Assembly: GCF_004341235.1 (NCBI RefSeq)
Contig: NZ_SLUP01000001.1
Location: forward strand, 558,001-622,000
Direction: 5' to 3'
Source: Mariniflexile fucanivorans
Lineage (GTDB): Bacteria; Bacteroidota; Bacteroidia; Flavobacteriales; Flavobacteriaceae
DNA: 64,000 bases
Shown: piece by piece, positions 1 through 8,163 of the stretch
Position numbering within the stretch: position 1 is the first letter of the stretch
Layout: each line of letters begins with the position of its first letter
Notes under the pieces: generated by a model
The model's input: only the letters and a program-made list of their open reading frames with translations
Database searches by the model: none
Told to the model about the DNA's origin: nothing
Program-made: the position numbers and the translations under genes

Positions 1-2196
1 TTAGACGAGGCTAAAAGATGTCTTGAAGCTATGCCAAGTGAAGATTATAGATGGCTGGCTTATTTAAACAATGTTTATGGTGAGGCTTATTATATAAACG
101 CAGCGTATGATAAAGCCATTGAATACTATAAAAAAAGTGATTTTTATTATGAAAAATCGAATCCCGGAAAATATGATGGAAACAGACTTTATGCCGCAAT
201 GAACATGGCTATTGTTTATAGCGAGCTGCAAAAAAAAGATGAAGCCATTAAAACCGCCACTAAATTATACAATTATGTAAAATCCAGCAATGGCGAAACC
301 GATTACTTAATTAATGATATTATTTTAACACTTGCAAGAATAAATTATAACGTTGGTGACTTTGAAAAATGTGTTTATTGGAGTTCGAAGGTTTTAGATT
401 CTTATAAAAACTATAGTGGCAGTAAAAATAGTTTTGATAAAAGGCATTTTGAAGCAGACAAAGCCGAATTCATAATCTTAAACGCCAAGGCTAAATATGC
501 ATTAGAAGAAGTAAAAACGCAACAGTTTATTGAAGATTTACTGCTTCAGGTAAATGAGGCTATTATAATTTTGGAGCAACAAAGAGAGGTTATATCTACT
601 TTAGAAAGTGTAAACACGTTAATAGAAAGTAACAAGGATGTTTTTGATTTTGCCAAAAAATTAAACTTGGAACTCTATAATAAAACGGGCAAACCAAAAT
701 ATCTTGAAAACCTTACTAGTTTACATGAGTCTTCTATTTACAACAAACTTAGGGTGCGGTTAAACCTAAATCACGACATTTCCTTTTTGGAAGTCCCAAA
801 GCACTTAAAAGATAGAGAAAACGCACTTCGCAAAAAATTAGATGTCGATATTGACCAAGAAGAAGATGACATTGAATTTATTCAAAATTTTCAGAAATCC
901 AATTTAGCGTGGAATAATTTTCTTGACACTTTAAAGCAAACACATCCCAAATATTACAAAATGCGTTATGGAACCATTTCAGAATCTTTGGAAAATCTTC
1001 AGAAAAACCTTCCTAAAAACACATCCATAGTTCGATACTTTTTTATTGATGGTGAACTGTACGCCGTAATTGTTGATAAAAAAACTAAAAACATTTATAA
1101 GTTAGACTTTAAGGATGTAGCTGGATCTGTTGCCCAATTAACTAAAGATCAATCTGATATTTCTAAAACAAGCGATTTGCTTCACAAACTTTATATAAAA
1201 CTTTGGCAACCTTTTGAAAATAAAATTACAAATGAAAAAGTAGTGATTATTCCAGATAGAGAACTTTTCAACCTAAGTTTTGAAACTTTAACGCCCAAGA
1301 AAATAAAATCGTTTAAAGAACTTGCCACAAACAGTCTTTTGGCAAAACATACTATATCCTATAATTACAGCCTCTTTTTGCTAGATGATACCAAAAAACA
1401 ACCCATCTACAAGAATAATTTTGTAGCCTTTGCACCAGAGTTTAATAAGGACATGAAGCAAAAATATAAGCTTGCCATAACAGATTCTATTGGACTAGAT
1501 AAAACCTATTTATCACTTCTACAACAACCGTTTAGTGTTAATCTAGCCAAAACCTATTCTAATGTGTTTGATGGCAGTTGCTTTTTAAATGAAAATTCAA
1601 CAGAACAAGTTTTTAAAAACAATGCCAGCGAACATAAAATTATTCATATTGGCACCCATGCAGAATCCAACAATATAAGCCCCGAACTTTCGCGTTTAAT
1701 CTTTGCTAAGGACATTTCTATCTCCAATGATGACAACTCGCTATATACCTATGAAATTTATAATTGTAGCTTAAACTCTAATTTGGCCATATTAACAGCC
1801 TGCGAAACAGGAAAACCAACCTATCAATCTGGTGAAGGCATGATTTCATTGGCACATGCCTTTAATTATGCAGGTAGTGAAAGTATTTTAACCAGTTTAT
1901 GGAAAATAGATGAACAGTCTAGTGCTATAATCATCGAACAATTTTACAAGAATATAGAAGCGGGTCAAAGTAAAGATTTAGCCTTAAAAAATGCTAAATT
2001 ATATTTTATTACTAATCATGACGGCAGAGCTTTGAGCCCACAGTTTTGGGCAGGTTTGGTTTTAATGGGAGATACCAATCCTATTGAAATGTATTCAAAC
2101 AATAATTGGTGGTGGTTAGGGATTTCTATGTTTTTATTAATTGCTTTTTTAGGTTTCTACTTTTATAAAAACAAAAAAGTCTTTCAGATTTACTGA
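1..2196 (+). CDS. TPR-CHAT domain protein with C-terminal membrane anchor (5' partial)
   Basis: The reading frame is open from base 1, so the gene begins upstream; the first internal Met is at 31. Residues counted from that Met: the first ~330 are helical with tetratricopeptide-like character (repeated Tyr/Ala/Leu spacing such as AIEYYKKSDFYYEKS), followed by a CHAT domain over the last ~350. The caspase-like dyad is visible as His543 in IHIGTHAES and Cys591 in LTACETGKP. Residues ~693-712 form one membrane helix with a short Lys-rich tail. CHAT proteins are caspase/separase-fold proteases. TPR-CHAT proteins are common in Bacteroidetes and some act as CRISPR-linked proteases, but no CRISPR gene is present here, so the target is unknown. 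It could also be a large signalling protein whose missing N-terminus changes the picture. Confidence 0.85.
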   Translation, partial: LDEAKRCLEAMPSEDYRWLAYLNNVYGEAYYINAAYDKAIEYYKKSDFYYEKSNPGKYDGNRLYAAMNMAIVYSELQKKDEAIKTATKLYNYVKSSNGETDYLINDIILTLARINYNVGDFEKCVYWSSKVLDSYKNYSGSKNSFDKRHFEADKAEFIILNAKAKYALEEVKTQQFIEDLLLQVNEAIIILEQQREVISTLESVNTLIESNKDVFDFAKKLNLELYNKTGKPKYLENLTSLHESSIYNKLRVRLNLNHDISFLEVPKHLKDRENALRKKLDVDIDQEEDDIEFIQNFQKSNLAWNNFLDTLKQTHPKYYKMRYGTISESLENLQKNLPKNTSIVRYFFIDGELYAVIVDKKTKNIYKLDFKDVAGSVAQLTKDQSDISKTSDLLHKLYIKLWQPFENKITNEKVVIIPDRELFNLSFETLTPKKIKSFKELATNSLLAKHTISYNYSLFLLDDTKKQPIYKNNFVAFAPEFNKDMKQKYKLAITDSIGLDKTYLSLLQQPFSVNLAKTYSNVFDGSCFLNENSTEQVFKNNASEHKIIHIGTHAESNNISPELSRLIFAKDISISNDDNSLYTYEIYNCSLNSNLAILTACETGKPTYQSGEGMISLAHAFNYAGSESILTSLWKIDEQSSAIIIEQFYKNIEAGQSKDLALKNAKLYFITNHDGRALSPQFWAGLVLMGDTNPIEMYSNNNWWWLGISMFLLIAFLGFYFYKNKKVFQIY

Positions 2197-2206
2197 AAGA
2201 CTTTTT
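2174..2206. terminator. bidirectional intrinsic terminator between CHAT gene and tRNA-Gln
   Basis: A perfect inverted repeat with 14-base arms (AAAAGTCTTTCAG with CTGAAAGACTTTT, loop ATTTA) has T-runs on both strands. It contains the CHAT stop codon and sits just past the 3' end of the convergent tRNA, so it can end both transcripts. Confidence 0.85.
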
Positions 2207-2207
2207 G

Positions 2208-2280
2208 TTGGCTTACTAGGGCTCGAACCTAGACTCTTCTGGACCAAAACCAGACGTGTTGCCAGTTACACCATAAGCCA
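2208..2280 (-). tRNA. tRNA-Gln (anticodon TTG)
   Basis: Read on the minus strand, the acceptor stem TGGCTTA pairs with TAAGCCA and a discriminator A follows. The anticodon stem TCTGG/CCAGA encloses loop TTTTGGT, giving anticodon TTG, which reads CAA/CAG as glutamine. The T-arm carries the GGTTCGA-type loop. CCA is not encoded, so it would be added after transcription. It is the only tRNA I find in the window. Confidence 0.95.
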
Positions 2281-2297
2281 GTGTGTAATTGAGGGTG

Positions 2298-2327
2298 CAA
2301 ATTTAATACAAAGTTTTATTTCCACAA
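2298..2327 (-). promoter_or_regulatory. promoter of tRNA-Gln
   Basis: On the minus strand TTG (2327-2325) is followed after 19 bases by TAAATTTG (2305-2298), matching the Bacteroidetes -33/-7 pattern with ideal spacing. The start point would fall about 10 bases before the mature tRNA 5' end. Confidence 0.75.
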
Positions 2328-2432
2328 GTATTTTTTTGAAAAATAATTTCTAATACTTAACGTTTACTTAAAAACATTCCGAATACCATATTTATTGTTA
2401 AATTCGCCACAGTTAATAAATATACCTTTTTT

Positions 2433-5400
2433 ATGACCAATTTCAATTTTAAAAAATGGAATACCATTTTAGGATGGTTCACTTTTTTAATAGCGTTTAT
2501 CACTTATGGATTAACAGTAGAGCCTACTGTAAGTTTCTGGGATGCTGGCGAATACATTTTAACTTCGGCAAAATTACAAGTAGGCCATCCACCAGGAGCA
2601 CCGTTATTTCAAATGCTTGGAGCATTTTTCTCGATGTTTGCTTTAGAGCCTTCGCAAGTTGGTTTTATGATGAACATGATGAGTGCTATATCTAGCGCAT
2701 TCACCATTCTTTTTATGTTTTGGACCATTACGTTGCTTTTAAAAAAGTTGGTTGGCAATAAAAAAGAAATTACAAATGAGAAAGCCATCGCTATTTTAGG
2801 CAGTGGTGTTGTAGGCAGTTTAGCTTTTACATTTACCGATTCGTTTTGGTTTAACGCCGTAGAAACCGAGGTTTATGCCATGGCCACCTTAATTATGGCT
2901 GCTATGTTTTGGCTTGGGTTACGTTGGGAACAAGATATGCACAAACCTCGTGGGAACCGTTGGCTTATTTTAATTTCGTTTATTATTGGGCTTTCTTTTG
3001 GTGTCCATTTTATGGGTTTATTGACCATTCCCGCCATCGGGCTTATTTATTATTTTAAAAATTATAAAACCATCACTATTAAAAACTTCATTATCGCTAA
3101 TGTGGTTTCGGTGGCCATTTTACTTTTTATATTTAAACTATTAGCACCTAACATTCTTAAAATTTTTAGTATTTCTGAAATTTTCTTTGTGAATTCCATT
3201 GGGCTTCCTTTTAACTCAGGGTCTATTATTGCAGGTATTCTACTGGTTGCTATTATCTATTACGCACTAAATTACACGTATAAAAAAGGCATGGTTCATC
3301 TTAATACAGGTGTATTATGCGTCACTTTTATTATTATTGGGTTTTCAACATGGTTAATGCTTCCTATTCGCGCCAATGCAAATGTAGTGGTCAATGAAAA
3401 TAACCCATCGAGTGCCAGAGAATTATTGGCTTATTATAATTTAGAGCAGTATCCTGAAACACACTTGTTTTATGGACCACAGTTTACCGACCAATATGCT
3501 TATTTAGATGAAAACGATCCGTATGTCGATGATAAGCCTAAATATGAAAAAGACGAAGCTAAAGGCGAATATGTAATAGTGAACGATTATAAGAACGCAA
3601 AGCAAAACTACAACCATAAGCATGCATCTATTTTACCACGTATGTGGAGTGCGGAACACGCCGAAAATTACATGATGTTTTCTGGGTTTTTAGATTTTAA
3701 ACTAAAACCAGAATACCAAATGGAAAACGAATTGCGAACTACCATTACTAACTTTAAAAATGATGTCGCCAAAGGATCTGTTGATTATGAAGATTATAAT
3801 AACTTCTTAAAACGTTTTAAAAATTATATTGATATTGATACGCCTTCTTTTGCCAGTAATGTTAAATATATGTTTGAATACCAATTAGGATATATGTATT
3901 GGCGTTATTTTATGTGGAATTTCTCTGGCAGACAAGATGATATTCAAGGAAAATATGACAACCACGGTAATTGGATAACTGGTATTAAACCGCTAGATGA
4001 AAAACTTTTAGGTTTATCACAAGACAATTTACCAAGTGATGTAATTAATAATAAAGCAAGAAACACTTATTATATGCTGCCTCTTATTTTAGGTTTGATA
4101 GGTTTCTTTTTCTTATTCAATAAAAATAAAAACGTCTTTTGGATTTTATTGGTGTTTTTCCTTTTCACGGGAATAGCCATACAAGTTTACACCAATGTGC
4201 GCCCTTTTGAACCGCGTGAACGCGATTACTCGGTTGTAGGCTCATTTTATGTGTTCGCCATTTGGATAGGTTTTGGGGTATATGCCTTGTTCGATGCTTT
4301 GAAAAAGTACATGTCGCCTAAAATTTTAGCTCCTGCATTATCCATTTTATGTTTAATATTAGTACCCGGTATTTTAGCTGCTAATAATTGGGATGACCAT
4401 GACCGTTCAGATAAATACACTGCCAAATCTATGGCTAAAATGTATTTAGATTCCTGTGCCGAAGATGGTATTTTATTCACTATTGGTGATAATGATACGT
4501 TTGCACTTTGGTATGCCCAAGAAATTGAAGGTTATAGAACCGATGTGCGTGTAGTAAACACCAGTTTATTTCAAACGGATTGGTATATAGACCAGATGAA
4601 GCGTAAAGCCTATGAAAGTGATCCCATTCCGTCTCAATTAACCCACGATTTATATAAATATGGTACTAACGACTATATTATTATAGAACCTGTTGTTAAA
4701 GATACATTGCTAGTAAAACAGTTTTTAGATTTTATTGCTAGTAATAACCCCAAAACCAAGTATCGATATATCTTAGAACAAAAAGGGGTTGATATTTCAC
4801 AGGTTAGATCACAAGATTTAAATGCCACTTATTTGCCTACGGAGTTTTTAAGAATTCCAGTAAATAAAGAGAATGCTTTAAAATATGGTATTGTAAGCCC
4901 TAAAGATGCCGATAAAATTGTGCCTTATATAGACATAAATGTAACTGGCGGTGCTCTATACAAAAACAGATTATTAATGCTTGATATTGTTGCTAATAAT
5001 GATTGGAAACGTCCTATTTACTTTACTGGCGGAAGCTTTGGTGACGACGATTACATTTGGATGAAAGACTATTTGCAACTAGATGGCATGTGCTACAAAT
5101 TAGTACCAATAAAAACACCTATTGACAGAGCAAACCCCTTTGATATGGGACGTGTAGATAGCGAACTTATGTACAACAAAGTTAAAAAATGGGATTGGGG
5201 TAATAGTGGAAGTCCAGATATATATCACGATCCTGAAACACGTAAAAACTCTATTTCTTACAGAGGTAATTTAGCCCGATTAATTGAACAGCTACTTACC
5301 GAGAAAAAACTAGGTAAAGCCGAAGAAATTGCAGACATCGCCATGACTAACATGCCTGTAGATTATTTTGGATACTATACCCTTTTAGAACCTTATATTA

Positions 5401-5741
5401 GTGCTTATTATGAAGTAGGCAATAAAGAAAAGGCACGAAATTTATTTAAAGAAGTCGCTAAAAAGTATCAAGAAAATTTGAACTACTACAGCAAATTAAA
5501 AAAGGATAATCAAGAACGCTTGTTTGAAGAGATTTATACAGATATTGAACGTTACAAAGGCTTAATAAATGTTTTAGTGAAATACGACCTTGATTTTGCT
5601 GAAACAGAAGGTGATGTTTTCAATAATAACTTAATGTTATTTAAACACTTTTACGGAGGTAATTCTAAAGAACAGGATTCTATGCCGAATACAGAAATAG
5701 ATTTATCAACATCAGATAGTATCGATTTAATAACGGAGTAA
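2433..5741 (+). CDS. DUF2723 family membrane protein, protein O-mannosyltransferase-like
   Basis: 1102 residues. The N-terminal half is polytopic, with many hydrophobic segments from about residue 13 to 330 and again around 550-660. It carries the DUF2723 signature near residues 30-60: WDAGEYIL, then VGHPPGAPLF. The acidic residue in the first luminal/periplasmic loop is typical of GT-C glycosyltransferases. The C-terminal ~450 residues are soluble and end in TPR-like helices. DUF2723 proteins are related to TMEM260, a protein O-mannosyltransferase, and Bacteroidetes have general protein O-glycosylation, so transfer of a sugar to exported proteins is a reasonable inference. The substrate is not visible here. 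Only 3 bases separate it from the deacetylase gene, so they are co-transcribed. Confidence 0.85.
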   Translation: MTNFNFKKWNTILGWFTFLIAFITYGLTVEPTVSFWDAGEYILTSAKLQVGHPPGAPLFQMLGAFFSMFALEPSQVGFMMNMMSAISSAFTILFMFWTITLLLKKLVGNKKEITNEKAIAILGSGVVGSLAFTFTDSFWFNAVETEVYAMATLIMAAMFWLGLRWEQDMHKPRGNRWLILISFIIGLSFGVHFMGLLTIPAIGLIYYFKNYKTITIKNFIIANVVSVAILLFIFKLLAPNILKIFSISEIFFVNSIGLPFNSGSIIAGILLVAIIYYALNYTYKKGMVHLNTGVLCVTFIIIGFSTWLMLPIRANANVVVNENNPSSARELLAYYNLEQYPETHLFYGPQFTDQYAYLDENDPYVDDKPKYEKDEAKGEYVIVNDYKNAKQNYNHKHASILPRMWSAEHAENYMMFSGFLDFKLKPEYQMENELRTTITNFKNDVAKGSVDYEDYNNFLKRFKNYIDIDTPSFASNVKYMFEYQLGYMYWRYFMWNFSGRQDDIQGKYDNHGNWITGIKPLDEKLLGLSQDNLPSDVINNKARNTYYMLPLILGLIGFFFLFNKNKNVFWILLVFFLFTGIAIQVYTNVRPFEPRERDYSVVGSFYVFAIWIGFGVYALFDALKKYMSPKILAPALSILCLILVPGILAANNWDDHDRSDKYTAKSMAKMYLDSCAEDGILFTIGDNDTFALWYAQEIEGYRTDVRVVNTSLFQTDWYIDQMKRKAYESDPIPSQLTHDLYKYGTNDYIIIEPVVKDTLLVKQFLDFIASNNPKTKYRYILEQKGVDISQVRSQDLNATYLPTEFLRIPVNKENALKYGIVSPKDADKIVPYIDINVTGGALYKNRLLMLDIVANNDWKRPIYFTGGSFGDDDYIWMKDYLQLDGMCYKLVPIKTPIDRANPFDMGRVDSELMYNKVKKWDWGNSGSPDIYHDPETRKNSISYRGNLARLIEQLLTEKKLGKAEEIADIAMTNMPVDYFGYYTLLEPYISAYYEVGNKEKARNLFKEVAKKYQENLNYYSKLKKDNQERLFEEIYTDIERYKGLINVLVKYDLDFAETEGDVFNNNLMLFKHFYGGNSKEQDSMPNTEIDLSTSDSIDLITE

Positions 5742-5744
5742 GGC

Positions 5745-6392
5745 ATGACCTTAGTACCAGTAAAAACACCATTAGTTGCAAAAAAGATGTTCCCAAACTT
5801 TGTTTGGAACATCGCAACTGATGATAAAGTAATCTATCTAACTTTTGATGATGGACCAACGCCTGAAATCACAAATTGGACGTTACATACTTTAAAAAAA
5901 TTCAACGCAAAAGCCACTTTTTTTTGCATTGGTAATAATGTTGAAAAGCATCCTGAGATATTTCAAAATATCCTAGCTGAAGGACACGCCATTGGGAACC
6001 ACACCCATAACCATATTAAGGGATGGAAAACGAAGCTACAAGACTATTTAGATAATATAGCTGAAGCTGAAAAGGTAATCAACAATCAAATTTCAAGTTC
6101 ATCAATCGTTAACCTTTTTAGGCCTCCTTACGGACTCATTACACCCATGCAAGGCAATAAACTTATAGAGTTAAACTATAAAGTAATTATGTGGGATGTC
6201 CTGTCGTTTGATTGGGAAAAAGACGTATCAAAAGAAACTTGCACAAATAATGTTATTTCCAACACAACTAACGGCAGTATTGTGGTATTTCATGATAGTG
6301 TAAAAGCCTCGAAAAACATGCAATATGCATTACCTAAGGTGTTAGAATATTTTAGTAAAGAAGGATTTTCTTTTAAATCTTTAAATTTTTGA
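5745..6392 (+). CDS. polysaccharide deacetylase family protein (NodB homology domain)
   Basis: 215 residues forming essentially one NodB domain (carbohydrate esterase family 4). Motif 1 is TFDDGP at residues 33-38, where the second Asp is a metal ligand and the first the catalytic base. Motif 2 is NHTHNH at 85-90, giving the two His ligands. Motif 3 is RPPYG at 126-130. The later FHDS supplies the final catalytic His. The family removes N-acetyl groups from peptidoglycan, chitin or exopolysaccharide using a divalent metal. There is no clear signal peptide, so it may be cytoplasmic or use an atypical route. It follows the DUF2723 gene by three bases, hinting at a shared glycan pathway; the substrate cannot be told. 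Confidence 0.9.
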   Translation: MTLVPVKTPLVAKKMFPNFVWNIATDDKVIYLTFDDGPTPEITNWTLHTLKKFNAKATFFCIGNNVEKHPEIFQNILAEGHAIGNHTHNHIKGWKTKLQDYLDNIAEAEKVINNQISSSSIVNLFRPPYGLITPMQGNKLIELNYKVIMWDVLSFDWEKDVSKETCTNNVISNTTNGSIVVFHDSVKASKNMQYALPKVLEYFSKEGFSFKSLNF

Positions 6393-6547
6393 TTAATAAA
6401 AAAACGAAATTTAAAAACCATAACTAACTTCTTGTTAAACTCATGTTAAGGGTTACTCATTCCTTCTATTTTAAAATTAAAATCGTGATGAATCCGCATT
6501 TACAATGGAACACACAAAATACTATTTCTTATTTCATTACGTTTTAT

Positions 6548-6555
6548 TAACTTTG
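6548..6555 (+). promoter_or_regulatory. -7 element of cupin-like gene
   Basis: TAACTTTG fits TAnnTTTG. The start point would be near 6562, about 15 bases before the TTG codon at 6577, which supports that unusual start. No clear -33 box. Confidence 0.5.
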
Positions 6556-6576
6556 GTTTACTAAATTAAATACGCC

Positions 6577-7437
6577 TTGTCTTTAAACTTAAAAGATATT
6601 CCTCGAGTAAAAACAATTACAAAAGAGGACTTTTTAAAGCACTATTTTAAACCGCAAAAACCTGTGGTTATTGAGCATTTTATTGACCATTGGCCAGCGT
6701 ACAAAAAGTGGAATTTAGACTATATGAAAACTGCTGGCAGTGAAATTACCGTACCACTTTACGACGACCGCCCAGTAGATTACAAAGATGGTTTTAACCA
6801 ACCACACGCTAAAATGAAATTGGGCGATTACATCGATTTGCTAAAACACGAACCCACCAAATACCGTATTTTTTTATGGAATGCCATTAAAGAAATCCCG
6901 CAATTACAACAAGATTTTTCGTTTCCAAATTTTGGCTTGCGCCTTATGAAAGGCATCCCCATGTTATTTTTTGGTGGTCGCGATTCATACACCTTTATGC
7001 ATTATGATATTGATTTGGCAAATATTTTCCATTTTCATTTTGAAGGTAAAAAACAAATTATTTTGTTCGACCAAAAGCAGAGTAAATACTTATATAAAAT
7101 ACCACATTCTTTAATTACCCGAGAAGATATAGACTTTGCAAACCCCGATTTTGACAAATGGCCCATGCTTAAAAATGCCGTAGGTTATCAAACTGAACTA
7201 AACCATGGTGAGGTTTTATACATGCCCGAAGGTTACTGGCACTACATGCGCTACATAACGCCTGGTTTTTCCATGAGTTTGCGTGCCATTGCCCGAAACC
7301 CAAAAAATTTTAGTAAAGCGCTTTACAACTTGGTTATAATGCGTCATTTTGATAATACCATGCGGCGTATAAAGGGACAAAAATGGATAGACTGGAAAAA
7401 CCAACAAGCCATTACAAAAACCCACAAGAACTTATAA
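6577..7437 (+). CDS. cupin-like (JmjC/Cupin_8) domain protein
   Basis: 286 residues if translation begins at TTG 6577; the next in-frame ATG would remove ~50 conserved-looking residues, including the PVVIEHFIDHWPA segment typical of the family start, so TTG is preferred. The fold is a double-stranded beta helix of the Fe(II)/2-oxoglutarate oxygenase type. Candidate metal ligands are His142 and Asp144 in MHYDID and His222 in GYWHYM. Relatives hydroxylate proteins or tRNA, but the substrate of bacterial members is usually unknown. It has its own -7 element and is apparently monocistronic. It could instead be a metal-binding cupin without hydroxylase activity, though the intact HxD...H triad argues against that. 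Confidence 0.85.
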   Translation: MSLNLKDIPRVKTITKEDFLKHYFKPQKPVVIEHFIDHWPAYKKWNLDYMKTAGSEITVPLYDDRPVDYKDGFNQPHAKMKLGDYIDLLKHEPTKYRIFLWNAIKEIPQLQQDFSFPNFGLRLMKGIPMLFFGGRDSYTFMHYDIDLANIFHFHFEGKKQIILFDQKQSKYLYKIPHSLITREDIDFANPDFDKWPMLKNAVGYQTELNHGEVLYMPEGYWHYMRYITPGFSMSLRAIARNPKNFSKALYNLVIMRHFDNTMRRIKGQKWIDWKNQQAITKTHKNL

Positions 7438-7466
7438 ATAACAAGCCTTTTTAAAATAAGTTATAA

Positions 7467-7474
7467 TATATTTG
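7467..7474 (+). promoter_or_regulatory. -7 element of the 7501 gene
   Basis: TATATTTG followed by C is a perfect TAnnTTTG, 27 bases before the ATG at 7501. Confidence 0.6.
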
Positions 7475-7500
7475 CAGTACTTAAAATTTAAATAAAAATC

Positions 7501-7992
7501 ATGCGAAAAATAATTTTATTAGTAACTATCCTTAGTGCAACACTGGGCTATTCACAAGCTTATACAGGCACTAACGATAACAAACTTCAATTAGGGGCTA
7601 ATTTTCAAAACAATGCAACAGGCGTAAATATAAGCTACGATTATGGTTTGGGCGAGAACATCTCCGTTGGTGTGTCATCATCATACGCTTTAGGAATTAG
7701 CGATGAAGTTTCTAAAAATTTTGGAGACCGTTTTGATCTAAAAGCACGTTTTAACGCCCACATAGGAAACGTTATAAATGTAGACGAAAATTTTGATGTG
7801 TACCCCGGTTTAAATCTTAGCCTTAAAAACTTTGGTGGCCATTTAGGAATGCGTTACTTTTTCTCGGATGGATTTGGACTTTACACCGAATTCAACGTGC
7901 CTTTTGCAAAATACAATACCGATACACTAGATCCTGGAGAAAAATTACACAACCAGTTTACACTTAATATAGGTGCTGCTTTCAATTTATAG
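7501..7992 (+). CDS. secreted DUF6646-like beta-barrel-type protein
   Basis: 163 residues with a signal peptide (MRKIILLVTILSATLGYSQA, cleavage near residue 20). The mature part alternates short Gly/aromatic-rich strands, such as LGANFQNNATGVNISYDYGLGENISVGVSSSYALG, and ends LNIGAAFNL with a terminal hydrophobic residue after a strand, as outer-membrane barrels do. From memory of flavobacterial annotations it matches the DUF6646 family; its function is unknown. It is monocistronic, between its own -7 element and a strong terminator. Eight or fewer strands would fit, so it is at most a small barrel and not a porin of the usual size. Confidence 0.7.
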   Translation: MRKIILLVTILSATLGYSQAYTGTNDNKLQLGANFQNNATGVNISYDYGLGENISVGVSSSYALGISDEVSKNFGDRFDLKARFNAHIGNVINVDENFDVYPGLNLSLKNFGGHLGMRYFFSDGFGLYTEFNVPFAKYNTDTLDPGEKLHNQFTLNIGAAFNL

Positions 7993-8013
7993 TAATACCT
8001 TTTGTAATATTTG

Positions 8014-8044
8014 AAAAGCGGAAAAATTTATTTTTTCCGCTTTT
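8014..8044 (+). terminator. intrinsic terminator after the 7501 gene
   Basis: AAAAGCGGAAAAA and TTTTTTCCGCTTTT form a hairpin followed by a T-rich run, 22 bases after the stop codon. Confidence 0.85.
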
Positions 8045-8163
8045 TGTTTTTGTAGGTACTTCAATATATGAACTATTATGATGGGCGAAGCAATCTGTTT
8101 GCTTAAACTTTTCTTAATTTCAAAAGATGAGATTATTTCATTTGTTATCTTCTCATAATAACC

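Noticed and set aside
2433-2433. A -7 element at 2423-2430 (TACCTTTT) for the DUF2723 gene
   Set aside because: It is only three bases before the ATG, which would need a leaderless message starting inside the gene; not supported.
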